A stretch of 17,255 nucleotides of DNA from Methanobacteriota archaeon (GTDB lineage Archaea > Nanobdellota > Nanobdellia > Woesearchaeales > SM23-78), in NCBI GenBank assembly GCA_030637925.1, contig DAOWFR010000024.1:1-17255 (forward strand), written 5' to 3'. The position numbers and the translations under genes were made by a program. This document shows positions 6,592 to 13,639 of this stretch, one piece after another (positions within the stretch are counted from its first letter, which is position 1; each line of letters starts with the position of its first letter). Below the pieces are notes generated by a model. That model made no database searches. It worked only from the letters and a program-made list of their open reading frames with translations, and was not told where the DNA came from.

Positions 6592-8568
6592 ATGAAAAGC
6601 CTTGGTAAAACATTTATCCTGATAGTTGTAGTACTCCTTGTCTTACAATCTTTCTTTCTTGTGATTAAAACATACGAAGCTGTTGAGACTTACAAGAAAG
6701 CTATTAAGCCTACTGCCAAGGCAGCAGGGGTTGTTAGCCTTTGTATTAATACACCTCCAACTATGGATGTATCCAATTGCAGTTCTAATGCTACTCAGGA
6801 TGTTTATTATGAGTGCTGGCTTAATGCTAGTGACCCTGACTATGTTAATGTCACTTATTTCTCATTGTTTGCTGAGATTAGTCGTGCTTTCAATGATTCA
6901 ACTAATTCTTTATTCATGGTCACACAGGACGGCTTTATAAACTTCACTCCTACTAATAATGATGTTGGTAATTTCACAATCCAGTTCACAGTGAATGATG
7001 GTATTGGGTGCGATAATAGTGAGGGCTCAGCCTACCTTTATCTTAGGGTTCTTAATGTTAATGACCCTCCTGTCTTTTTAGAGGATATACCTGATCAGAG
7101 TTTTAGTGAAGGAGAGATTCTCCATGCATTTTATCTTGATAATCACTTTACTGACCCTGACCTGGATGACCTTACTTACACTGTAAGTGGTAATAGTCAG
7201 ATAAGCATTTCCATTAATAATGTGACAAGCGAAGTAGTTATTAGTTCTAGTGTGTGTGATGTTACAGAGTATGTCTTGTTCATAGCCATGGACCCTTATA
7301 ATGAGACTAATACCAGTAACCTGGTGACCATTAGTTGTATCACAGAAATACCATCTGCTCCAAGTGGAGCTGGTGAAGGTGTAGGAGTTGGTGGAGGTGT
7401 TGGTGTTACAAGGCCTTGTATTCCTGAGTTTGAGTGCTTTGATTATCATAAATGCAACAGGAGTAATGTAAAGATTCAGAGATGTGTTGATACTCATGGG
7501 TGTAAGCCTGATGTTTACTTAACAGTGCCTTGTAAGTACAAGGAAGAGATTGAGTGTAATGAAAGCTGGAACTGCTCTGAGTGGGGTCCTTGTCTGCCTA
7601 ATGGCACTCAGTCCAGGACTTGTGTTGATTTGAATGATTGTGGCACAACAAAAGACATGCCTCCTCTAGTACAGGAGTGTGAATATATTGGAACTTGTGA
7701 TGATGGTATTAAGAATTGCCATAATGGTAGTTGTGAGGAAGGCATTGATTGTGGAGGGCCTTGTCCTCCTTGCAAGGCTATAGAAGTTCCTTATCCTTTT
7801 GAGGAAGAAAGAGGCATTCTTATGTACATAATAACAGGTATTATTCTATTATTATTAACTGCTGTCCTCTTGTATAATTACTTCCGTAAGGAGATTAATG
7901 CTGCTCTTGCAAAGGCAGGATGGATTATTACTAAGAGGAAAAAGAAGCATATCTTGCTGAGCTTGGAGGATAAGAAGAAACTATTAGATGGTATTGATGA
8001 GTTAGAGAAGAAGCTTGGTAAGGTAAAGTTATTTGAGACTCTTAATAAGTATTATGAATTGTTAAGATATTATTTGGTTAAGGTTTGTGGTGAAGGATTG
8101 TCTCTTGAGTTTGATTTGGATGAGCTAAAAGATATTTTAAATAATAGGAAGAAGAAGATAAGAGAAGTCCTAAGAAAGATATTTGTTTCTTCTTTCTCAA
8201 AATACTTGAAGGTTGAGCAGGACAAGGCCTTGATTACTAAGAGGAATCTTACTCTCTTGATAGAAGAGCTTAGGAATCTTGTGCTCCAGACTTCTACAGT
8301 AGAACCCGAGGATGTTGCAAGAGAGGTAAAAGAATTCAAGATTCCTGATAAGGCCTGTGCTATTGACAAGATGGTTATTAGGATTACCAACGCATATATT
8401 GCTCTGGAATTCCTTGAGCTTGAGATTACTAAGAAAAAGTATTTAGAGCTTCTGTCTGAGTATGAAAAGCTAAGCCTGACTGAGCAAGAAACAATGTTTG
8501 AGGATATTTCCAGGCTTTATCATAATATTAGTTATGTGAATTCTTGGCTTGCAAAGCCTAATGAGTGA
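6592..8568 (+). CDS. Type I surface protein: cadherin-like repeats, thrombospondin-like Cys modules, TM helix, helical cytoplasmic tail
   Basis: 658 residues. N-terminal hydrophobic signal or anchor at 7-26. Two cadherin/Ig-like units (about 52-155 and 156-250) show the usual VNDPP junction (156-160) and FTDPDLDDLTYTVSG (186-200), the form of dystroglycan/cadherin-like repeats. A Gly/Val linker (256-272) leads to Cys modules: 276-314, then a thrombospondin-type-1-like unit at 322-363 (CNESWNCSEWGPC...GTQSRTC), then DDGIKNC...GIDCGGPCPPC (370-394). A transmembrane helix lies at about 410-429. The remaining 229 residues are basic and helical and should be cytoplasmic. This tail has two parts (about 478-565 and 588-650) that resemble the soluble protein encoded at 12811-13476. 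A long cytosolic tail is unlike the short tails of the neighbouring surface proteins and suggests contact with a cytoplasmic machine, perhaps the MoxR/VWA module nearby. No catalytic residues seen. Confidence 0.85.
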   Translation: MKSLGKTFILIVVVLLVLQSFFLVIKTYEAVETYKKAIKPTAKAAGVVSLCINTPPTMDVSNCSSNATQDVYYECWLNASDPDYVNVTYFSLFAEISRAFNDSTNSLFMVTQDGFINFTPTNNDVGNFTIQFTVNDGIGCDNSEGSAYLYLRVLNVNDPPVFLEDIPDQSFSEGEILHAFYLDNHFTDPDLDDLTYTVSGNSQISISINNVTSEVVISSSVCDVTEYVLFIAMDPYNETNTSNLVTISCITEIPSAPSGAGEGVGVGGGVGVTRPCIPEFECFDYHKCNRSNVKIQRCVDTHGCKPDVYLTVPCKYKEEIECNESWNCSEWGPCLPNGTQSRTCVDLNDCGTTKDMPPLVQECEYIGTCDDGIKNCHNGSCEEGIDCGGPCPPCKAIEVPYPFEEERGILMYIITGIILLLLTAVLLYNYFRKEINAALAKAGWIITKRKKKHILLSLEDKKKLLDGIDELEKKLGKVKLFETLNKYYELLRYYLVKVCGEGLSLEFDLDELKDILNNRKKKIREVLRKIFVSSFSKYLKVEQDKALITKRNLTLLIEELRNLVLQTSTVEPEDVAREVKEFKIPDKACAIDKMVIRITNAYIALEFLELEITKKKYLELLSEYEKLSLTEQETMFEDISRLYHNISYVNSWLAKPNE

Positions 8569-8629
8569 ATGGGTTTGTAGTCAACTTCTGACTTTATAGT
8601 TAAAGCATTCTAAACCTCAAACCAAAAAC

Positions 8630-8639
8630 TTTATAAATA
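8630..8639 (+). promoter_or_regulatory. TATA box of the RHH - giant surface protein operon
   Basis: TTTATAAATA, followed at once by the repeat-rich segment 8634-8680. The predicted transcription start is near 8660, within those repeats, leaving a leader of about 45 nt without an evident ribosome site. Confidence 0.5.
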
Positions 8640-8680
8640 AGTTATCTAAATAAGTTTACTTAACTAACTTAACTAAGTTA
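8634..8680 (+). promoter_or_regulatory. Operator-like repeats over the RHH promoter
   Basis: Two exact TAAATAAGTT copies 13 bp apart (8634-8643, 8647-8656) are followed by two exact adjacent ACTTAACTA copies (8658-8666, 8667-8675). The second, with what follows, forms the dyad ACTTA-ac-TAAGT (8667-8678). Tandem short sites with dyad symmetry that cover the TATA box and predicted start are the usual layout for ribbon-helix-helix autorepressors, and the first two genes downstream encode RHH-like proteins. The pairing of proteins and site is inference. Confidence 0.5.
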
Positions 8681-8703
8681 TTTGGATTGTTTGGGTCGTT
8701 TGA

Positions 8704-8859
8704 ATGGTTAATATTAATATAGAAATCTCTGAAGATCTTCATAAGAAGATAAAACTGGCTTCTATAATGCAAGATATCACACTTAAAGACTATGTAATCA
8801 GGGTTCTAGAAAAGAAAGCAAAAGAGTGCAGAACAAAAATAGGGCGAGGTGTAGGTTAG
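8704..8859 (+). CDS. Ribbon-helix-helix DNA-binding protein (first of a tandem pair)
   Basis: 51 residues, ATG 8704, stop TAG 8857-8859; an in-frame TGA directly before the ATG limits extension. The layout is that of the RHH (Arc/MetJ/CopG) fold: β-strand VNINIEIS (2-9), helix EDLHKKIKLASIMQ (10-23), turn, helix LKDYVIRVLEKKAKE (27-41). Such proteins bind DNA as dimers through the paired N-terminal strands. About half of the first 41 positions are identical to the product of the next gene, so the pair arose by duplication. A short basic tail (CRTKIGRGVG) follows. There is no toxin-like gene next to it; the gene downstream of the pair encodes a surface protein. A regulator of this operon, acting at the repeats in its promoter, is the simplest reading. 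Confidence 0.8.
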   Translation: MVNINIEISEDLHKKIKLASIMQDITLKDYVIRVLEKKAKECRTKIGRGVG

Positions 8860-8860
8860 A

Positions 8861-9001
8861 ATGGTGAACATAAACATAGAGGTGCCCGACGAGGTGCACA
8901 AGAAGATAAAGATACTTTCAGCCATGCAAGGCATTCCAATAAAAGAGCTGATTGTAAAAGCATTAGAGGAAAGTGTGAAGAATGAAGGTAAGTCTAAATA
9001 A
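8861..9001 (+). CDS. Ribbon-helix-helix DNA-binding protein (second of a tandem pair)
   Basis: 46 residues, ATG 8861, stop TAA 8999-9001. It begins 1 nt after the stop of its paralogue and carries its own ribosome site, GAGGTG at 8846-8851. Strand VNINIEVP (2-9), helix DEVHKKIKILSAMQ (10-23) and helix IKELIVKALEESVKN (27-41) match the RHH layout. Base use near its start is richer in G and C (GTGCCCGACGAGGTGCAC) than in the first copy, although the protein is equally similar to RHH proteins. Its last 20 nt overlap the start of the 1263-residue surface protein gene in another frame, so the two are probably translationally coupled. Possible heterodimers with the first copy cannot be judged from sequence. 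Confidence 0.8.
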   Translation: MVNINIEVPDEVHKKIKILSAMQGIPIKELIVKALEESVKNEGKSK

Positions 9002-12000
9002 GAAAAGATTAAATAAGAAAAGATTAAGAAATAAGAATATTCTGGAGAAGATTCTATCCAAAGGAATAATCTTACTTCTCATACTAATAATCCTAGTACT
9101 CTCATTAATCCATCTAACAGGTTCAGTGTCCTTCCTAAATAATCCTAGCATAAACCCTACAGAGCCTGATACCACTCATAATTTAATATGTAGCTGGAAT
9201 GCTTCAACAGACACAACCCAGGAAAATGTTACCTGGCACAATGATGGTGTATCATTCAAAAACGAGACCAATCCCAGTGAGTCACAATCAGTAATAAGCT
9301 CTGATGATACGAGCAGAGGAGAGACATGGAACTGTACAGTAACTCTTAGCAATGCAACCAACACAACAACACAAATAGTTAATGTTACGATAAAAAACGC
9401 TCCCCCAATAACCCCTGTTATGACTAATAGTTCAGGACAAGATGTTGGGAACAGCACCAATGTGACAGAGGACCAGGCTAATGTTTTCAACCTGTCAGCA
9501 ACAGACCCTGATGGGGACACAGTTACCTATGGTTACTATGACAGTCTTCCTAATGGCGCGAGTTTCAACTCTAACACAGGAGTATTTAGTTGGACACCTG
9601 ACTATGATAATAGTGATGTTAATATCACATTCTATGCTAAAGACAATCAGACTCCATTTGCAAACACAAACAAGTTTGTTATGTTCACTGTGCAGTATGT
9701 TAATGACATACCAGAGTTCAGCCCTGCACTCACAAACCAGACCATAAACGAAAGCGAAGTTTTTAATTATTATATCTATGGCACAGACGAAGAGAATAAC
9801 ACTCCTTTTAACTTTAGTATTAATGTAACTCCAAGCCTTGACCTAATAGTGAATATCACAAGCAATACTTCTGCTGTGATAATGTTTGAAGGTAATAGAA
9901 CAGCAACTTATGCTGAGTCAGGAAACTACACTATTAATGTTACTCTTTATGATAACCAAAGTGCTAATACTACAAGCAGCTTTATACTTACCATACTCCA
10001 AGTGAATTTACCTCCTGTCCTAGAATTAGTACCAAACCAGACAGGCACTCAGGGGCTGAACGTCTCATTTAATGTTTATGCTAATGACCCTGATGTGAAT
10101 GATACCCTGAACTTTAGTATTGTACCAACTGTATGCTCAATAACTAATCCATGGAACATATCAACTATTAACAACAGCCATAATGCAACAGGCTTGGTAA
10201 ACATAAGCAACCTCACTAATAATCATGTTATTTGTAGATATGTAAAAATCACAGTCATCGATGGCGCAGGAGCTGAGGACTCTCAAGACGTGTTCTTGAA
10301 CGTTTCTAACACAAACGATCCCCCAAACATAGAAGTCCTTAGCTCCTACTCTAATCATACAGACGGAAACAACATCACTAACCTAACTGCTTATGCAGAA
10401 TCACCCTTTGTCTATCTGGTTAATGCCACTGATATTGATGAGGACACCTATGAGGGAGAAGTCCTATCTTACAGTAACAATGCAAGCTTTTTTACGATTA
10501 ACAGCACTACTGGCCTGATAAGCTTCACACCAAACCAGAGCCAGATAGGGAATCACACCATACTCATAAATGTTAGTGATGACCAAGGATTCAATGATAC
10601 CCAAGTAATGAACCTAGAAATCAGAAATAACTCTGCTCCTGTGCTCATGAGCATTGGCAACTTGTCATGCTCAGAGGATAATATCTGCTCCATAATCATC
10701 AATGCAAGTGATGCTGACAATGACAACCTTACCTTCACAAGCAATAACACAGCAGTATTCAATCTTACAGATAACTTGTCGCAGAGCCCTGTTATTAATG
10801 CTTATGTTAACTATACACCAAATCAGAGCCAGATAGGGAATCACAGCATAGTCATTACTGTAACTGATATAAGAGGAGCAACTGATAATGAAACCATCCT
10901 CTTTACCATAAACAACACCAATGATGACCCTGTAATCCAGGCCTTTAGCTTTCCATCACTGATTATTGAGACCCACACAGCAAGCTTATATGTGTATGCT
11001 GATGACCAGGATTATGACCTGCCAGGGGCCTATGCAATTACAAACATTAGTGGGAGTGGATATAACCTTACAGAATATGTAACATTTAATGACACTAACC
11101 TTACTGGAAAGGACTTGTTCAACATAAGCACATACCTTAACACCAGTAATAATAAGACTTATGCAAGGATTATCTTCACACCACAGCTAGGTGATGCTGG
11201 TAATTACTCTGTGAATATTACTGTAACTGATTATTATAATGCCACTGATTATGTGGTAAAGAACTTTACTGTGCTTAACAAGACCAATCCTCCAAACATA
11301 ACCAGGATAATGCCTTATGGAAGACCTGTTAGCTCTCAGACTGTTTTTAACTTCACCAACACCAGCCTATTTAATGGAACCACTCAGACTGCTATTAACT
11401 TCTCTGAGAACCAGAGCATCCTGTATAACATAACAGTAACTGATGACACAACAGCACAGGAGAACCTGAGTTATGCCTGGTATATTAATGCAAGTCTGAA
11501 CAGCACCACTAGCTATCTGAATATTAGTTATGACTTTTTTTCCTCACGTCGTTATAATGTGACTGTGATTGTGAGTGATGATATGTATGAGAACTCATCT
11601 TTTACCTGGAATGTTACTGTTGATGATGTCAATAGAGCTCCGCGTCTGCTTAACCCATTAAATAATATAAGTAATGTGACTGCAACAACAAGCTATACAG
11701 ATTATTTAAAAAAGACTACTGATGTGCACTTCATAGACCCTGATGATGATCTGGACGATAGTAGTGAGATTGATGGTAATGAAACCTCAAACCTTACTTA
11801 TAATGTTACTAGTTGTAGTGTTGCCACAATAACCTTTAGTGGTCATTCAGTTAGTGTGGTTCCTGAAGAAGTGGGATACTGCACTGTTTATTTCACAGCA
11901 AGTGATGCCGGAGGCTTAAGTAATACAAGCAATGTGGTATGGGTTAATGTTACTGATGTGCCTGATCCAACTCAGGACCCACAACCTACCAGCGGAGGTG

Positions 12001-12773
12001 GAGGAGGTATAACCAGGTCTGTTGTAGTTCCTATGAGAAAAGAAGAGGAGAAGCCAAAAGCAATAGAGATAGTTGTTCCTGAGTTAGTGACAGTTTATAA
12101 AAACAAGACAGTGCTCATACCAATAACCATAAGGAACAACTGGAATTCCTCATTAATAGATGTAAGGATTAATGCTAGTACAAATGCTTCATATGTTGAA
12201 TTTGAATTCACAGAAGATTATTTTGAAGAGCTAAGCGTGGGTGAGAAAAGGAACATAACCTTGATGGTAAGAAATTACCGTCTTGGAGAAAACTATGAGG
12301 TTAAAATAACTGCTAATGTTACTAATCCAGAAGCATCAGACTCTGCTCTTGTGCTGCTTAGCACCATAGAACAAGCAGAGGAAGGCGAGGATGTTGAAAC
12401 CAAGGTAACCTTTGCCCAGGACCTGCTCAGTGATAATCCTGAGTGTTCAGAACTGAACGAGCTCCTACTAAGAGCTGTAGAAGAACTAGAGAGTGGTTCG
12501 CGAGAAGAGGCTTCAAGAATGGTGAGTGGGGTTATTGATGGATGCAAATATCTTGTCAGCATATCAAGGAAGGCAGAGCAACAACCTCAGAGTATTATTA
12601 CAAAATTTTTGATAAAAGAGAACTTAAAGTACTTCTTAATATTCCTTGGATTAGTAGGAGTAATAGTCATTACAACCATGATTATAAAGAGGAGAAAGAC
12701 CAAGACAACTATGGTCAAAGAGAAAGAGGAGAAGAAGCCTGAGGAAGAAGAAGTAAAGCCTTACTGGCCTTAA
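8982..12773 (+). CDS. Giant sequon-rich cadherin-like surface protein with C-terminal membrane anchor
   Basis: 1263 residues. ATG 8982 lies inside the second RHH gene, with AGAGGA (8965-8970) upstream. A strongly basic N-terminus (two NKKRL units) is followed by a signal or anchor helix (about 27-46). Residues about 50-1000 are repeated cadherin/Ig-like units with recurring NDPP, DPDGD and FTPNQSQIGNH motifs; by hand count there are about 95 N-x-S/T sequons in the whole protein, roughly one per 13 residues. A Gly stretch (1005-1009) separates them from a NEW3/CARDB-like β-domain (about 1027-1130, tentative). A small helical unit with two cysteines follows (about 1144-1195, DNPECSELNELL to DGCKYLVS), then a transmembrane helix (about 1217-1236) and a Lys/Glu tail. 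This is the profile of a heavily glycosylated S-layer-like or adhesion protein. No protease, lipase or nuclease motif was seen. Confidence 0.85.
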   Translation: MKVSLNKKRLNKKRLRNKNILEKILSKGIILLLILIILVLSLIHLTGSVSFLNNPSINPTEPDTTHNLICSWNASTDTTQENVTWHNDGVSFKNETNPSESQSVISSDDTSRGETWNCTVTLSNATNTTTQIVNVTIKNAPPITPVMTNSSGQDVGNSTNVTEDQANVFNLSATDPDGDTVTYGYYDSLPNGASFNSNTGVFSWTPDYDNSDVNITFYAKDNQTPFANTNKFVMFTVQYVNDIPEFSPALTNQTINESEVFNYYIYGTDEENNTPFNFSINVTPSLDLIVNITSNTSAVIMFEGNRTATYAESGNYTINVTLYDNQSANTTSSFILTILQVNLPPVLELVPNQTGTQGLNVSFNVYANDPDVNDTLNFSIVPTVCSITNPWNISTINNSHNATGLVNISNLTNNHVICRYVKITVIDGAGAEDSQDVFLNVSNTNDPPNIEVLSSYSNHTDGNNITNLTAYAESPFVYLVNATDIDEDTYEGEVLSYSNNASFFTINSTTGLISFTPNQSQIGNHTILINVSDDQGFNDTQVMNLEIRNNSAPVLMSIGNLSCSEDNICSIIINASDADNDNLTFTSNNTAVFNLTDNLSQSPVINAYVNYTPNQSQIGNHSIVITVTDIRGATDNETILFTINNTNDDPVIQAFSFPSLIIETHTASLYVYADDQDYDLPGAYAITNISGSGYNLTEYVTFNDTNLTGKDLFNISTYLNTSNNKTYARIIFTPQLGDAGNYSVNITVTDYYNATDYVVKNFTVLNKTNPPNITRIMPYGRPVSSQTVFNFTNTSLFNGTTQTAINFSENQSILYNITVTDDTTAQENLSYAWYINASLNSTTSYLNISYDFFSSRRYNVTVIVSDDMYENSSFTWNVTVDDVNRAPRLLNPLNNISNVTATTSYTDYLKKTTDVHFIDPDDDLDDSSEIDGNETSNLTYNVTSCSVATITFSGHSVSVVPEEVGYCTVYFTASDAGGLSNTSNVVWVNVTDVPDPTQDPQPTSGGGGGITRSVVVPMRKEEEKPKAIEIVVPELVTVYKNKTVLIPITIRNNWNSSLIDVRINASTNASYVEFEFTEDYFEELSVGEKRNITLMVRNYRLGENYEVKITANVTNPEASDSALVLLSTIEQAEEGEDVETKVTFAQDLLSDNPECSELNELLLRAVEELESGSREEASRMVSGVIDGCKYLVSISRKAEQQPQSIITKFLIKENLKYFLIFLGLVGVIVITTMIIKRRKTKTTMVKEKEEKKPEEEEVKPYWP
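8997..9026 (+). repeat. Perfect 15-bp tandem duplication at the RHH/surface-protein junction
   Basis: AATAAGAAAAGATTA occurs twice in a row (8997-9011, 9012-9026). The first copy holds the stop codon of the second RHH gene; in the surface-protein frame the duplication yields two NKKRL units in the basic N-terminus. Being 15 bp, it keeps the frame. Confidence 0.85.
10527..10850 (+). repeat. Near-identical 36-bp direct repeats, 288 bp apart, inside the giant surface gene
   Basis: Copies at 10527-10562 and 10815-10850 differ at two bases and encode TPNQSQIGNH plus the following residues. The 288-bp step is exactly 96 codons, one cadherin-like unit, so this marks a recent unit duplication or gene conversion. 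Confidence 0.85.
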
Positions 12774-12791
12774 AGAGTTTTATATTTGGTT

Positions 12792-12816
12792 AGACTTCTA
12801 TTTAAGACTTCTATTT
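12792..12816. repeat. 12-bp direct repeat at the convergent gene ends
   Basis: AGACTTCTATTT at 12792-12803 and again at 12805-12816, one base apart. It sits between the stop of the giant surface gene (12773) and the stop of the convergent minus-strand gene (12811-12813), which the second copy includes. Its T-rich plus strand may also serve as a U-tract terminator for the surface gene. Confidence 0.6.
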
Positions 12817-13476
12817 TTCCTTGCTCTTAATCATCTGGTAAAGCTCTTGGATAGGCTTGAAATAAACCTTCTTTCTGGTATCATCAAGAGAGTTATATAA
12901 GTCAAAAAGCTCTTGGTAGGCTTTCCTGGCTTTTTCCAGGTTCTTGTCAGACCATCGCTTGGAGTTATCAAGGAGCATGTTCATCTTAACAACAACCCTC
13001 TCACTCTGTGAGAGAACAGATTCATCTACCTCTAGTATTGCCTCTTGTTTGTGTGAGAAAAGCCTGTGAACATAGTCTTTTAGTTTTTTTATGAAGGACT
13101 TTTCTTTCTGGTAATGAGAGACTATTAGCTCATCCACCATTCCTTTGAACTCAACAAGGATTTTTTCCAGCTCTTCTCTTGGAAAGGCTTTACTGGTATG
13201 CTCTATTTCTGAAATCTTATCAAAGAGGCTGCTTACTCTTTGCTGTAACTCAGGGGAGAAGTAAACTCTTCTTAACTCCTTTACAAGCTCTTCTCTGGTA
13301 AACTCATAATCAACACCAAGGTACTTCTTAAAGAAGCCACGAATAAGGTCATATATCTCTCTTTCTGAGATAAAGGCCTTGGCCCGGATTTGTTTTATCC
13401 TCTTTGACACAGCTCTTTTCAGGATAAGTTTGTTCATAGTACTAGAATTAGTCTCCCCACCTCTTTTCTCTGCCAT
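12811..13476 (-). CDS. Soluble helical protein resembling the cytoplasmic tail of the 658-residue surface protein
   Basis: 221 residues, ATG at 13476, TAG at 12811-12813. There is no signal peptide or membrane helix, so it should be cytoplasmic. Module 1 (about 38-120) begins SEREIYDLIRGFFKKYLGV, then EFTREELVKEL, and resembles residues about 478-565 of the surface protein at 6592-8568 (FETLNKYYELLRYYLV, then FDLDELKDIL). Module 2 (about 160-217: NLEKARKAYQELFDLYNSLD...IQELYQMI) resembles its last 65 residues (ITKKKYLELLSEYEKLS...ISRLYHNI). The order and spacing agree, so I infer homology although identity is modest. The first module also recalls the cytoplasmic helices of BatD/DUF4129-type partners of MoxR-VWA operons (tentative). 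The gene is divergent from moxR, 163 bp away. Function unknown; an adaptor between the surface proteins and the MoxR module is a reasonable inference. Confidence 0.75.
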   Translation of the reverse strand: MAEKRGGETNSSTMNKLILKRAVSKRIKQIRAKAFISEREIYDLIRGFFKKYLGVDYEFTREELVKELRRVYFSPELQQRVSSLFDKISEIEHTSKAFPREELEKILVEFKGMVDELIVSHYQKEKSFIKKLKDYVHRLFSHKQEAILEVDESVLSQSERVVVKMNMLLDNSKRWSDKNLEKARKAYQELFDLYNSLDDTRKKVYFKPIQELYQMIKSKEK

Positions 13477-13502
13477 GCTATGAGAGAATTTATGGTTAGA
13501 AC

Positions 13503-13510
13503 TATATAAA
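13503..13510 (-). promoter_or_regulatory. TATA box of the soluble helical protein gene
   Basis: Minus-strand TTTATATA about 30 bp before the ATG at 13476, fitting a leaderless message. The box is nearly symmetric and also lies 31 bp before an ATG at 13538 on the plus strand. Confidence 0.55.
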
Positions 13511-13537
13511 TTTTATGTTAAGCAACTGAATACTCTA

Positions 13538-13615
13538 ATGAGTGAAACATTCAAGAAAAAGTTTAAGAGAATATTCAAGAGAAAAGTAGTGGAGTATAAG
13601 AAAATTTTTATATAA
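13538..13615 (+). CDS. Possible 25-residue basic microprotein
   Basis: ATG 13538 to TAA 13613-13615, encoding a short peptide beginning MSETFKKKFKRIFKRK, very basic with Phe/Ile at intervals. A TATA-like box (13503-13510) lies 31 bp upstream, the same spacing as the leaderless genes here, but that box is better explained by the divergent gene. Its 3' end overlaps the moxR TATA box. Equally likely a chance open frame in AT-rich DNA. Confidence 0.2.
   Translation: MSETFKKKFKRIFKRKVVEYKKIFI
13607..13614 (+). promoter_or_regulatory. TATA box of the moxR operon
   Basis: TTTATATA centred 29 bp before ATG 13640. This distance selects ATG 13640 over the in-frame TTG at 13619, which would lie only 5 bp from the box, upstream of any likely transcript start. 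Confidence 0.6.
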
Positions 13616-13639
13616 GTATTGCTAGAATTAAACTTAAGT

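Noticed and set aside
8634..8680. CRISPR array or origin iterons
   Set aside because: The repeats are 9-10 bp, only two of each kind, with no spacers of constant length; an operator fits better.
8704..9001. Toxin-antitoxin module
   Set aside because: Both small genes look like RHH DNA-binding proteins and neither neighbour resembles a PIN, RelE, HicA or other toxin.
13619..13639. TTG start for the MoxR protein
   Set aside because: It lies 5 bp from the TATA box and would precede the likely transcript start; ATG 13640 is at leaderless distance.
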